Shown here: piece after piece, positions 52,657 to 63,285 of the stretch
How positions within the stretch are numbered: position 1 is the stretch's first letter
Layout of the letters: each line of letters begins with the position of its first letter
Source of the DNA: an uncultured Acetatifactor sp.
GTDB lineage: Bacteria; Bacillota; Clostridia; Lachnospirales; Lachnospiraceae
DNA length: 63,619 nt
Direction of reading: 5' to 3'
Assembly (NCBI GenBank): GCA_910584435.1
Contig: CAJUAP010000023.1
Span: 1-63,619 of the forward strand
Translations under genes and position numbers: made by a program
Notes under the pieces: model-generated
Databases searched by the model: none
The model's input: only the letters and a program-made list of their open reading frames with translations
What the model was told of the DNA's origin: nothing

Positions 52657-53172
52657 ATGGAGATTTTAAAGGCAAAAAACCTGAAAAAAATTTATGGCTC
52701 CGGCAAATCCACACTGCTGCACATGCTTGGCGGCCTGGATCGTCCCACAAGCGGTATGGTTATGGTTGACGGGCAGGACATTTTTTCCTTAAAGGAGGAA
52801 GCTCTCACTATCTTCCGCCGCAGAAAAATCGGCTTTGTGTTCCAGGCATATAATCTTGTTCCGGTACTGAATGTGTATGAAAACATTGTTCTGCCCATTG
52901 AACTGGACGGCGGCAAGGCCGACGGGGAATTTGTCCGGAAAATCGTGCAGACGCTTGGACTGGAGGAACGTCTGGATTCCCTTCCAAGTCAGCTTTCCGG
53001 CGGCCAGCAGCAGCGTGTGGCAATCGCCCGTGCACTGGCTGCCGCTCCGGCTATCATTCTCGCCGATGAACCGACAGGCAATCTGGACTCCAAGACCAGT
53101 CAGGATGTACTGAGCCTTTTGAAAGTTACCAGCCAGAAGTTCGCTCAGACAATCGAGCCCCTGCCGAGGTAA
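52657..53172 (+). pseudogene. ABC transporter ATPase with internal deletion and lost C-terminus
   Basis: A 171-codon frame (ATG 52657 after GGAGG) of a BceA/MacB-type ATPase. It starts 'MEILKAKNLKKIYG' and jumps directly to 'SGKSTLLHMLGGLDRPTSG'. A normal protein has about 30 more residues between YG and SGKST, so the first half of Walker A is gone. Signature 'LSGGQQQRVAIARAL' and Walker B 'IILADEPTGNLDS' remain. After 'SQKFAQTI' the frame runs into foreign 'EPLPR' and stops; the switch-His region is missing. Not active as an ATPase. Confidence 0.85.
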
Positions 53173-53177
53173 GCTAT

Positions 53178-55493
53178 ATGGATGACAACTGCACTGAATG
53201 GAGTTTTGCAGAACCCACCACAGGGCATAAGCCGCAGGGAAGAAATGAAATCACCATGGACACCCATGCCCTGAAACTATTGGGGGTTGAACCGGAATTA
53301 GGCGCAGAAATTGAACTGACATATACAGTTGGCGCTTTATCCGAAATGCCTTATGAGAAAGCAGATGTGTTTACTCTGGCAGGATGGTGGGAATACGACG
53401 ATATCAGTCCGGTTCACTATATCAATATCAGCGGAGAATACGCAAAAGAGATAGAAGCCGAAGCCGTGTCCAAGGGACTGGAACCGTTCCGCATCGACCT
53501 GAATGTGATGATGGCATCCAGTATAAACATCCGCGGCCAGATGGAACAGGTGGATCTGGACTCAGGATATTCCTGGGATGAAACAGGTGAAGGGGAACTT
53601 GTACGCATCGGTGTAAACTGGGGCTACACTTCTTCTCAGCTCGGCGAAAGCATGGATGCACCGACACTGATAGCGATTATCGCTTTCCTTGTGCTGGTAA
53701 TTTTCACAGGCTATCTGATTATTTACAATATATTTCAGATTTCCGTTACCGGGGATATCCGATTCTACGGCTTGCTGAAAGCCATTGGCGTCACGCCCCG
53801 GCAGCTTCGGCGTATCATACGCCAGCAGGCGCTGTTTCTGTGTGTTACCGGCATTCCTATTGGATTACTGCTGGGGTATGGTGCGGGCGCATTTCTGACC
53901 CCTGTAGTAATAGCGCAAACCACCCTTGGCGCAGAAGTCTCTGCCGTCAGTACATCGCCATTGATTTTCCTCGCGTCGACACTGTTTGCACTCATTACAG
54001 TTTTACTGTCCTGCTCCCGTCCGGGCAGGATTGCTTCAAAAGTATCTCCTGTAGAGGCAGTGAAGTACACGGACGCTGCCAAGAGCAAAAAGAAGCATCG
54101 TACTACCCGCGGCGCCCAAGTACATCAGATGGCCTTTGCTAATTTGGGAAGGAATAAAGGAAAAACTGTCCTTGTGGTTATTTCTCTTTCGCTCTCCGTG
54201 GTACTTCTCAATGTTTTTGCCACTTTTACCGGCGGATTTGATATGGATAAGTATCTGGCCAAAAGAACATGTGCGGATTTTGTTGTCAGCACTACAGGCT
54301 ATTTTCTCCAGAGCGGTTCCGGCAGCTTTATCTCTCAGGAACAAATTGAGCAAGTCAGAGCAAATACGTCTCCGTCAATTTCCGGCTGCGGATACACTCT
54401 GACCGGTTATGGACCGATTGGCTGGATGACAGAAGAACACTGGCTCCAGGACATGATGCGCCATACATCCGAAGAATATGCAGACGCTATATTAGAACAA
54501 AAAAACCGCCGTAATGATCTTGTGAGCCAGAATGCACTGATTGAAGGCTTGGATGTGTCCCTGTTTGATAAACTGACGGTAATAGGCGGAGATATCTCCC
54601 CTCTGTTCCAGGAAAATACAAATGCTATCGCTGTAGTAGTCCGCACAGATGATTACGGTAATGCAAGCAATCTGGATTTTTACCCACCGTTAGGTTCCGT
54701 CCAAACCATCACCTATGTTGAGAAAGCTAATTACATCGACAGCCGCACCGGAAACCCTGCCGATGAAAACACAACAGAGGAGTTCATGCAGTTACAGATT
54801 TCTGCCAGCCACGATATAGACTATACAATTTGCGCTTATGTCACCGTACCACACTCCATGAGCTTCCGCTATTCCACAACAGGCTATAGTTTTGTGCTTC
54901 CTGTGGAAAAACTGAATCATGACAGCCGGCATGAAAGCATCCCGATGTTTTATCTGTTTGATACTCCTGATGAAGTAACCGAAACCTCTGCGGAAAATTA
55001 TCTTGCTGATCTGACTGCTGACGATTTGTCCGGATTGATGTACGAAGGCAAAGCAACGCTCCGTGCCGAATTTGAAGGCTTTCAGAAAATGTTCCTGCTG
55101 TTGAGCGGATTGCTCTGTGCCATCATTGGACTTGTAGGTATTCTTAATTTCTTCAATTCCATTATGACCGGTATTCTTTCCCGGAAAAGAGAATTTTCGG
55201 TTTTACAGGCGGTGGGCATGACCAGCAAACAGTTGAAAACCATGCTGATTTATGAAGGACTATTCTACGCACTTGGTTCTGCTCTGATCGCATTCATCCT
55301 CTCGTTGGTTATGAATCCGTTGGCTGGTAATCTTATGGAGAATATGTTTTGGTTCTTCAGTGCAAGTTTTACAATCGTTCCTGTTATAATTGCGATACCG
55401 ATTTTTGCTCTGCTTGGATGGTTGATTCCCTGTGTTATATATGACCGCTCTGCCAGATACAGTATTGTGGAGCAATTACGGGATGATCAATAA
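53178..55493 (+). pseudogene. FtsX-type ABC permease missing its N-terminus
   Basis: A 771-codon frame of a macrolide/antimicrobial-peptide-type FtsX permease. It begins within the extracellular domain ('SYMDDNCTEWSFAEPTTGHKPQGRNEI'); the first membrane segment and some following residues are missing. Two FtsX modules remain: membrane segments near 155-180, 215-240, 270-290, 330-350, then 635-660, 690-720 and 730-760. The ATPase upstream lost its own C-terminus at the same point, so one deletion removed both ends. Ends with a normal 'DRSARYSIVEQLRDDQ'. Confidence 0.82.
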
Positions 55494-55510
55494 TCACAAA
55501 TAATGCATAA

Positions 55511-55662
55511 CAGCCCTCTGACAGCGAATGGTTCTTTTGGGGCTTGGGATGTCCTGCTTCTGCCAGCATTTTGGATTCTGCTCCATATGCAGTTTTCCTG
55601 CAAAACTGAAGCTGACAGGATACCCAGGCGTGAGTAAGAATCCAGCGAAGGACAGAGGGCTG
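55511..55662. repeat. 150-base element bounded by 10-base inverted repeats
   Basis: CAGCCCTCTG at 55511-55520 and its exact complement CAGAGGGCTG at 55653-55662. It lies between the permease and restriction genes. A minus-strand frame covers it, but its peptide is low in protein character. The bounded layout suggests a small dispersed element or a structured RNA. Confidence 0.4.
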
Positions 55663-55722
55663 GCATAAAAAGACATTTCCAGCCTGTCCGCCCCCCTTCG
55701 ATTAGCCATCCATAGATACAGC

Positions 55723-56793
55723 CTATATCGTTGTCTCGCACTTTCTTTCCGCATACAAAACAACTTCTTTCACGACCAGTTTATGAATTGCTAAAATAAT
55801 CTCTTCCATTTTACCATAGTCAGGCTCTCCGTTTTTTACCGGCAGAACGATATCGAGGTTATCAGCATCTTTTGCATAAAAATTTCTACCGTAATCAAAT
55901 TGACCGTTATGCGATGATTTATGAATTGCCGTTGTAACAAATATAGCTGCTTTCATCGGCAATTCTTCCGTGTGTACAACTGCAACATGGTCGTCTCCAC
56001 CATATTCATAGTTTCTATATTTAGCCGAACCAAACATATCAATCGTAGTTGTGTTCTTTGAAAAGACATGAACCTCATTACCAATAAAATCAGAGATGCC
56101 CTCATCCGCTTCGCCAGCAGTCACAAATGGTAAACTTCCCTGAATCCTATCCGCGCTTTTCAAACGCCTTCCACGAGTTGATTTCCCATATAACGCTTCA
56201 AGATTGAATTTTTTCCATTCCAGCTTATCAAAATCTACTAATGCCTGTTTTTCTTCAACGGAAAGATGTGTATCTTTCAATCCAGTAACAGAAAGATATG
56301 CCTCTAACTTCGCAATACGCTGAACCTCCATTTCCGCAATAAAGTTTTCCATGAAATCATAATCAATTTTACCATTCTTAGCAGGTAACCTTATCTTCTG
56401 CTTTTTAATAATATCAACACTAAAACTTGAACTTCCCCAGGCAAACATTTCAAAAGGTTTTCTTAATGCAGCAAGAAAGAATTGCGCATTATTTTTATTG
56501 AATTTATCAGTTTTAGGCTTTAACACTTTAATTTTGTCACCCGTGAAGTAAGGTTTTTCTTGATAAAACATGGTTGCAGTATCCTGTCCAAATGAAATAG
56601 TATTTCCGGCATTTAGAAATTTTTCATTTTCATCTATAAACCCTTTTTGTCCATTATTAGAACTCTTTCTAACTATATAGGGAAACTTTCCCCTTTCTTT
56701 AACAATAACCTTGTTTGCATCGAACCTTTTTGAATACGATTCTACTTCAAACAATTCCTCGAGCGTGTATTCGCCCCACTCAACTTTGCTCAA
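55723..56793 (-). CDS. restriction-modification specificity subunit (BcgIB/HsdS-like)
   Basis: A 356-residue S subunit with two target-recognition domains. First: 'WGEYTLEELFEVESYSKRFD... GKFPYIVRKSSNNGQKGFI', ending 'IKKQKIRLPAKNGKIDYDFMENFI'. Second: 'KLEWKKFNLEALYGKSTRGRRLKSADRIQGSLPFVTAGE', ending 'LDIVLPVKNGEPDYGKMEEII'. The 'LP-x-K-x-G-x-x-D-Y' helix-capping motif at the end of each is typical of BcgI-like (type IIB/IIG) systems. It sets the DNA site for both cleavage and methylation. It starts 20 bases after the catalytic gene. Intact, but the partner gene is broken. Confidence 0.85.
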   Translation of the reverse strand: MSKVEWGEYTLEELFEVESYSKRFDANKVIVKERGKFPYIVRKSSNNGQKGFIDENEKFLNAGNTISFGQDTATMFYQEKPYFTGDKIKVLKPKTDKFNKNNAQFFLAALRKPFEMFAWGSSSFSVDIIKKQKIRLPAKNGKIDYDFMENFIAEMEVQRIAKLEAYLSVTGLKDTHLSVEEKQALVDFDKLEWKKFNLEALYGKSTRGRRLKSADRIQGSLPFVTAGEADEGISDFIGNEVHVFSKNTTTIDMFGSAKYRNYEYGGDDHVAVVHTEELPMKAAIFVTTAIHKSSHNGQFDYGRNFYAKDADNLDIVLPVKNGEPDYGKMEEIILAIHKLVVKEVVLYAERKCETTI

Positions 56794-56813
56794 TTTTTCA
56801 TCGAGTGAGGCAT

Positions 56814-58865
56814 TTATTTTCCCAAGCGTTCATCCTCACAATCCTGATTTTTCAGTAAGTTTGAAACCTCCCATGCAAGATAATCGCTTACGGTTTTTTT
56901 GAAATCTTCCAAAGTCGGCTTTATATCTATTGGTGCAGTCTGATTCCAATCTGTTCCATTTTCCGGATTAATCGTTCCCTCATAATACTCTTTTTCCGTA
57001 AATAAGCGCCGTTTACCTTTGCCAAAGCGCACTAAATCAACGACCTCTTGATAACGCTCTTTTGCATGGTCAGTATCTTTCAAATTATTACTTGCTTTCT
57101 TACGGTTGGAACGAGTGTAACCATCATTAGAAAAATCTATAAATTTAACAACATCATCTTTTTTATGGGCTTCACCGACTCTGAATACATAAACATTTGT
57201 CTGTACACTTGATTTACCAATAAACAAATCTACGGGCATTTTAATGCTCGCAAGTAATGTACTATGTTTCAATATCCTTTTGTTGTATTCCGTTGCTTTT
57301 CCAGAACCTGCTGAATTTTGAATAATGATAGCTGCATACCCTTTTTGCATCATCGACAGAGCTTTTTCAACAAAATTCATTCCATTGCCAGGTGCAGAAT
57401 ACGGCGGATTTAAAACAAAGGCATCCGCAGGAAATTTATCATTAGTCTTTCCAAAACCATAGTTACCTGTAAAGTCTGTTAAGGAATCCTTGTTCAAAAT
57501 GTTCGAACTGCCATCACCCATAAGAATCATATTCAAAATGGCAAGCATATAAATGCTGGAAAGCAATTCTATACCAAGTAATTGTGTCGCTTTAATTTCA
57601 GCTGCCTTTTTTTGATATTCGTCAGGAGACTTAATTTGCTCCTTGGCATCATTCAGCATTTCATTCATAGCCGCTACAAGAAGTCCGGCAGAGCCAGTAG
57701 CAAAGTCCCAAACTTATGAGTCCTTATTAACTCTTGCAAGCTTTACTAATAATTTGGCGACATAAGAAGGTGTAAGGACAACATCGTTCAACTTATCTTG
57801 TGAAAATCCCAACCATCCATACATTTCATTGAACAACTTACCTGTAAAGTCAGTGGTTAATCCGATTTTATAGTAAATACCCAAATCATCAACAATCTTT
57901 GTGAACACACGCTTTAATTGGCTCTCTCCATTTTCAACTCTGTTGATATTATCAGTAGTCAAAGTGTTTTGTAATGTCCTTACAATAAGTTCTTTTTTCT
58001 CTCTTGGCAACTTCTTTTCGTTTAAGAACGCCTTAACCTTCCTAACAAGAATATCACCATCTGTATTACCCTCTTCTGATGAAGATTTGAGCTCCGACTT
58101 TTCAAGAGGTGCTACTTTTCCAGGAATTCCAAGTGTCGCAATGATAGAAGCTGCCACAAGGTACACTCGGTCATTCTCACCCAGACCTTTTTCATTTTGA
58201 TATATATCATTATTCAACTTTACCAAACTGGCATCTATTTCTTTTTCCCTCTGCTCTTTTAACCTATCAATTTCTTCTTGTGATAGCTGCAACCTCTTTA
58301 CTTTCTCGATAAAGCTATCGAAGTTCTCTTTTCTAAGGAATGAAAAATCAGAATAATCATTAATCTTTTGTCCAATACCAAAATTGCTTTTGGAAACATA
58401 AAAAACACCAATAGAATGCTGAAGATTACCATTCTCATCTTTGTAACCAGTCATTCCAATAGCAATAATATCAGTATAACTTGTGTGGTGTAATAATGCA
58501 TTAGCATAATGTACAGCGCCATTTACAGCATACGCATTAATATTCTTAAAATTCGGTTCGTTTTTTGCTGTCTTATTATCCACTTGACCGTTAGAATCCA
58601 GTTTGACAAGCTTATCTTTGTATCCTTTATACTCTATAAGTACTGGATAGAAACTTAATGCTTTATCTTGAAGCAATAGCTTGCAATCAGGTCTATTACC
58701 ACCTACGCCACCATTTTTAGAAAAATAATCATTTAGTGCAGTATCAATTTCTGTATTTAATGATTCCTGCTCTAACTTATAATCCAATTTGTATTCTTTC
58801 AACCAACCATTCGCCAAATCAGCAATATTAGGTTCAATTGATTTAACCGTTTCTTTTGTTGCCAT
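56814..58865 (-). pseudogene. BcgIA-like fused nuclease/N6-adenine methylase, split by TAA
   Basis: One continuous frame of 683 codons broken by a single TAA at 57716-57714. Part 1 (57714-58865, 383 residues) has a nuclease core ('GNRPDCKLLL... FYPVLIEYKGYKDKL', PD...ExK) and a helical linker. Part 2 (56814-57713) starts directly with the SAM motif 'VWDFATGSAGLLVAAMNEM' and has the catalytic 'NPPY' motif ('FVLNPPYSAPGNGMNFVEKAL'). The stop replaces the residue before V-W-D, most simply TAT to TAA (Tyr to stop). Without read-through neither methylation nor cutting is expected. The S subunit follows. Confidence 0.9.
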
Positions 58866-58929
58866 GTCTATTTCTCCTCGTTTATAAAGTTAAAAATATC
58901 ACCAACACTGTATTGGAAAATGTTGTTTT

Positions 58930-59196
58930 TTATATCATCCGAAAATACTTTAGAGCCTCCATAATTACTGCTTCCTTTTCCAGCGAGCCCTGTGGTTGTT
59001 TAGACGCTTCTGTTTTTGCCTTATTATCGTTCTCTTTCTCAATCACACTACATCTCCTGTTTACTTGAGCAATATACCATTTACTAGCCTTCAACCCACT
59101 ATGCTCCAACACATACTCCTTAATCTCCTCATAAGCAGCTTTACTCTCCGCAGCCGTCAAATCAAGCTCGTCCATCTGAAGCTCAACCTTAATATG
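58930..59196 (-). pseudogene. detached C-terminal tail of first serine recombinase
   Basis: Continues the frame of the recombinase after TAA at 59197-59199: 'HIKVELQMDELDLTAAESKAAYEEIKEYVLEHSGLKASKWYIAQVNRRC... EKEAVIMEALKYFRMI'. The same module is still joined in the second recombinase ('LGLTASEAKATYAQIRKYVSEKFGAKVSSLYIAQVKRKYGL'). It also resembles C-terminal tails found on 23S rRNA uracil methyltransferases in Clostridia. An ATG at 59175 could allow separate translation. Confidence 0.7.
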
Positions 59197-60888
59197 TTAG
59201 TCTGCATGAAGTTTGGACAATAAACATACAGTCTCGACTGTATTTTCATTGAGCAACCGAATTTCCTTACCAACCTCACCATCATAATACACTGGAAAGT
59301 TAAAGTTTATCTGCTTCAGCATGCGTCCATTATCCAACTTTTCCGGATAAATTTCAACGCTTTCTATAAAGTCTCTCAAAAATTCTTTCTTTTCAAGGTC
59401 CGTCAGCCGATAATACAGCCTGTCAAAATTCGCCAGGATTTTATAAAGCTGCTTTGCCGTAATCTGCTTTTCATAGGCTCCGTTTATCTGGCTGTCAATA
59501 TCTGCGATCGTATCCTCCAGTTCAGATGCCTTATCATACAGATTATCCAACCTGTCCTGCATGTCTTGATACTTGCGGTCATAATGTTTGTCGGACACAT
59601 CCAGCTTATCCAGCATATCCGTCAGCTTCGTCTTCGCCCCAATCACCTGCCGCAACTGTTTTTTAATCTGCTCCCGCTCAGTCTCCAGTGTGCTCACATC
59701 CACCCTCTCCGACATCTTCCGCAGGACAAATTCTTTCCACTGTTCATTCGCCGCCATATCCAGAATCACATTCTCCACTTCCCGGTTAAACTCACTCTGG
59801 TTGATCGACGGCTTGAAATCACAAAAATGTTCCTCATCAATTTTCTTCCTGTGCTGGCACCTGTAATAAAAATCATCCTTGTATTCGCCGGTCTTCTTAT
59901 TCTTCCGCCGCCGGACAGTCCCGGCAAGCCCCTTGCCGCAGACCGGACAGATAACCAACCCCGACAACAGGTGCTCATGATCCAGGCTGTGTGTCTTATT
60001 CCACTTGACACCCGTTTCCTTACGTCTCTCCTGCGCCGCCGTCCACAATTCTTCATCAATGATTGCCTCATGCCTTCCGTCCGTGACCATGTAATCCTCC
60101 ACCTGAACCCGGTGGTATTCATCCCTGGTTCCTTTCACCCGTTCCGTGGTGCTCTTTCCATAAGTGATTTTCCCGATATACACCGGATTGTCCAGCACCC
60201 GCATGATGAGCCCCCGAGAAAAATAATTCAGTTCAAACTCCCTATTCTTCTGCTTTGCATATCCCCTCTGGTTCAGGTAATTGCAGATAGAATCCGCTCC
60301 CATGCCTTCGTGGACAAATTTCTCATAAATGATTTTTACAACCGTCGCTTCTTCCGGCTCCACCATCAGGGTACTTGTCTTAGAATCCACCCTATACCCG
60401 AAAGGTGCCAGCCCGCCGTTCCATTTCCCTTCCCTCGCCTTCTGCTTTCTGCCTTCCATCGTCTGCACCAGGATATTCTCCCGCTCAATCTCCGCCACCG
60501 CGGACAGGACAGTGATGGTCAGCTTACCAGAATCCTTTGATGAATCAATGCCGTCCTCCACACAGATCAGGTTCACGCCAAAGTCCTGTATATACTGCAG
60601 GGAATTCAGCACATCCGCCGCGTTCCTCCCAAACCTTGACAACTTGAACACCAGTATATAATCCACCCCGTCTCTGTCATCCGCAACATCCCGGAGCATC
60701 TGGGAAAATTCCGGGCGTCCAGTGATATTCTTCCCTGATTTCCCTGCATCGCAATATTCCCGTACAATATCCATCTTCTGAAATTCCGCAAACTTTGTCA
60801 GCCGATCCTTCTGGGCTTCCAGGCTGTACCCATCCACCTGCATCGCCGTAGAAACCCTCATATAGATATAACATTTCTTCCTCTTCAT
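59197..60888 (-). CDS. large serine recombinase 1 (C-terminus cut by stop codon)
   Basis: A 563-residue serine recombinase. Resolvase domain 'KKCYIYMRVSTAMQVDGYSLEAQ' with catalytic Ser in RVST and 'VFKLSRFGRNAADVL'; recombinase domain with 'GLAPFGYRVD' and 'LDNPVYIGKITYGK'; zinc ribbon 'CPVCGKGLAG' (Cys pairs) and long coiled coil (about 395-480). Compared with recombinase 2 it ends early, at TAA directly before a homologous tail. Its ATG overlaps the stop of recombinase 2 (TGATG). Probably drives excision/insertion of an element carrying the restriction genes. Confidence 0.9.
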   Translation of the reverse strand: MKRKKCYIYMRVSTAMQVDGYSLEAQKDRLTKFAEFQKMDIVREYCDAGKSGKNITGRPEFSQMLRDVADDRDGVDYILVFKLSRFGRNAADVLNSLQYIQDFGVNLICVEDGIDSSKDSGKLTITVLSAVAEIERENILVQTMEGRKQKAREGKWNGGLAPFGYRVDSKTSTLMVEPEEATVVKIIYEKFVHEGMGADSICNYLNQRGYAKQKNREFELNYFSRGLIMRVLDNPVYIGKITYGKSTTERVKGTRDEYHRVQVEDYMVTDGRHEAIIDEELWTAAQERRKETGVKWNKTHSLDHEHLLSGLVICPVCGKGLAGTVRRRKNKKTGEYKDDFYYRCQHRKKIDEEHFCDFKPSINQSEFNREVENVILDMAANEQWKEFVLRKMSERVDVSTLETEREQIKKQLRQVIGAKTKLTDMLDKLDVSDKHYDRKYQDMQDRLDNLYDKASELEDTIADIDSQINGAYEKQITAKQLYKILANFDRLYYRLTDLEKKEFLRDFIESVEIYPEKLDNGRMLKQINFNFPVYYDGEVGKEIRLLNENTVETVCLLSKLHAD

Positions 60889-62795
60889 CACAAATCCCCC
60901 TGCTCTTTCATCTCCACATCCGCATCCAGCATCTTATAATGCTTCAGCGCATCTATGATGAATCCTTCTTTATCTTTCGGGCAGACCGGAACCCTTGCAT
61001 CCGTTTTCTTTGACACATTGTAGTTCTTCCCCAAATCCAACCCGTATTTTCTCTTCACCTGGGCAATATATAAAGAGGAAACCTTAGCGCCGAACTTCTC
61101 CGAAACATATTTGCGGATCTGTGCATATGTCGCTTTTGCCTCAGATGCCGTCAGCCCCAATTCTCCACAATCCAAAGTGAACACTACCAGCTCATCCGGC
61201 GCTTTATCCTCTTTCACATCTTCTTCCCCATAAAACACCGGGAACCGGAAAGCAATGCTTTTTATGATCTTCCCATCCGGATGCTCCGGATAAACTTCTA
61301 TTCTCTCAATAAAATACCTATACATTTTCCGCCGCTCCTCACAGGACATATGCCCATACAGCTTCCCCATGTGTTCCAGAAGCCTCTCAATCCTGTCCGC
61401 CGCCTGGATGCCCTGCTTTGCTGCAGAAAGTTTTTTCATCTTCCTTTCCATTTCGGCCTCTGCCTTCTCAATATGGTCATACACCCGGTCAATCTCTCCC
61501 TGAAGTTTTTCATAATCTTTATCATAATCATCATCCAGAAAATCCAGGTTATCCAAGTCTTCCCCCAGTTTTCTCTTTTTCATCTCCTCTGACCGTATCG
61601 TTTTCCTCAACTTTTTCAGTTCTGTCTCCAGCCTGTCCATAACATCCGTATTTTCCAGATAATGCAGCACCCTCTCCCGGAATACAGGAAGCATTGTCAG
61701 GCCGCTCACTATCTCAAAAACCGCGCCGTCCACTTTCTCCTGATTATAGGTATGGCTGAAATCACATACCCGGCCATTGCACTTCCTGTTGCTGTTGCAG
61801 CCATAGTAATACAGTGTTTTATAATACCCGCCATGATTGTGGTTGATGCTCTTATTCTTTTTTGCAATCATCCCGCTGCCGCACTTCGGGCATTTGACCA
61901 GCCCTGACAAAAGACTGATCCGTTCCGGTTCTTCTGTCTTTTTGCCACGTCCCTTATGCCTCTCCCTCTTCATCCTTACGAAGTGCCACTGCTCCGGCGT
62001 GACAAGCGGCTCATGGCTCCCGTCCACTACAATGACATCCTTTTTCTTCTGGTTCCCTGCTTTGCAATTGGTCCGACGGTTATAAAAAATCTTCCCGCAA
62101 TAGACCGGATTGTCCAGAATCGTCCTTACCATGTCAAAAGTGAGTGCCCGCTGTTCATTTCTGACAGTTTTCTTATACCCATGCTCATTCAGGTAGTTAA
62201 CCACCGAATTGACCATCATCCCCTCCTGCCCGTAAAGGCCGAAGACCATCCTTACAAGCTCCGCCTCCTCCGGCTCAACGACCAGCTTCTTATTGATATT
62301 CCTATACCCATATGGAATCGGGCCGCCCGGCCATCCGCCTTCGCTTAGCTTCTGCATCTTCCCCGAAAGGAACTGCGCCGTAATATTTTCCTTCTCAATC
62401 TCCGCCACAGCCGACAGGATAGCCATGGTAAGCCGCCCTCCCTGCGTGGAACTGTCAATGGCATCCTCCACGCATACCAGGTCAACCTCGCAATCTGTAA
62501 GCAGCTGCATGGATTTCAGCACATCTGCCGCATTCCTTCCAAACCTTGACAGCTTGAACACCAGAACAAAAGAAATCCCATCCTTTTCGCATACGATGTC
62601 ATCCAGCATCTGCTGGAACGCTGGTCTGCCCTTGATGCTCCTGCCGGATTTCCCTGCGTCACAGTATTCCCCGGCTATTTCCAGTTCCCTGTAATCAGCA
62701 TATTCCCTCAGCCTTTCTGTCTGCGCCTCCAGGCTGTACCCTTCTACCTGAGCAGCCGTGGAAACCCTCGTGTAAATATAACATCTCTTTTTCAT
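60888..62795 (-). CDS. large serine recombinase 2
   Basis: About 635 residues from ATG 62795 ('MKKRCYIYTRVSTAAQVEGYSLEAQ'); the frame is open to 62954. Domains: resolvase (Ser12 in RVST; 'FVLVFKLSRFGRNAADVLKSMQ'), recombinase domain ('GPIPYGYRNINKKLVVEPEEAELV'), zinc ribbon 'CPKCGSGMIAKKN... CNSNRKCNGRVC', coiled coil, and the C-terminal 'LTASEAKATYAQIRKYVSEKFGAKVSSLYIAQ' module. It forms a tandem pair with recombinase 1, like paired large serine recombinases of other mobile elements. Confidence 0.92.
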   Translation of the reverse strand: MKKRCYIYTRVSTAAQVEGYSLEAQTERLREYADYRELEIAGEYCDAGKSGRSIKGRPAFQQMLDDIVCEKDGISFVLVFKLSRFGRNAADVLKSMQLLTDCEVDLVCVEDAIDSSTQGGRLTMAILSAVAEIEKENITAQFLSGKMQKLSEGGWPGGPIPYGYRNINKKLVVEPEEAELVRMVFGLYGQEGMMVNSVVNYLNEHGYKKTVRNEQRALTFDMVRTILDNPVYCGKIFYNRRTNCKAGNQKKKDVIVVDGSHEPLVTPEQWHFVRMKRERHKGRGKKTEEPERISLLSGLVKCPKCGSGMIAKKNKSINHNHGGYYKTLYYYGCNSNRKCNGRVCDFSHTYNQEKVDGAVFEIVSGLTMLPVFRERVLHYLENTDVMDRLETELKKLRKTIRSEEMKKRKLGEDLDNLDFLDDDYDKDYEKLQGEIDRVYDHIEKAEAEMERKMKKLSAAKQGIQAADRIERLLEHMGKLYGHMSCEERRKMYRYFIERIEVYPEHPDGKIIKSIAFRFPVFYGEEDVKEDKAPDELVVFTLDCGELGLTASEAKATYAQIRKYVSEKFGAKVSSLYIAQVKRKYGLDLGKNYNVSKKTDARVPVCPKDKEGFIIDALKHYKMLDADVEMKEQGDL

Positions 62796-63001
62796 TTTTG
62801 GTTGCTCACTTTCTGTTCGTATATCTGTTGCAAGAACAACTATATCGGATTTCCAGTAATTTGTCAGCGCCCCAAAATAACTTTTTTGTTTTTTCGGCCG
62901 CTTCCCGAAAGCTCCGGCAATCACAGAAAATATATCACTGTTTTTGCATACCATGACACAGAAAATGCGCCGATTATCTCAAACATAACCGGCTGCATCC
63001 A

Positions 63002-63175
63002 TCATTGTTCCTTATTCTCTTTTTCTCCTGACTCCCCGGCTTCAATCTCCTCCAGAACCTCCCGCCCGTATTTTTCTATCATGCGGGCTAAAAATTCCGC
63101 ACAGCGCTCCATTTTCAGCATCACACCCCGATCTGGCAATCCGACATCCAGTTCTATGCACTTCTGATCATTCAT
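63002..63175 (-). CDS. small accessory protein before serine recombinases
   Basis: A 57-residue acidic protein, MNDQKCIELDVGLPDRGVML..., ending '...YGREVLEEIEAGESGEKENKEQ'. ATG 63175 follows GGGGGTGTCTGA. The short 'VMLKMERCAEFLARMIEKYG' helix resembles small ORFs found ahead of large serine recombinases. It lies about 200 bases upstream of recombinase 2, same strand. Function unknown; possibly a directionality factor, which is inference. Confidence 0.6.
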   Translation of the reverse strand: MNDQKCIELDVGLPDRGVMLKMERCAEFLARMIEKYGREVLEEIEAGESGEKENKEQ

Positions 63176-63285
63176 TCAGACACCCCCGGCTTTCTTTCTG
63201 GAGGTCTATGTACCCTGAATCCGATTTTTCCGATTTTGAGCCAAAAGAATTCGCTCCATTAGGAGTGAATAAAATATTGTCATAA

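Noticed and set aside
55494..55763. 89-codon minus-strand protein gene
   Set aside because: No ribosome site or domain; it overlaps the end of the specificity subunit gene and an inverted-repeat element.
59566..60540. 324-codon plus-strand frame
   Set aside because: Antisense of serine recombinase 1, which has complete domain motifs.
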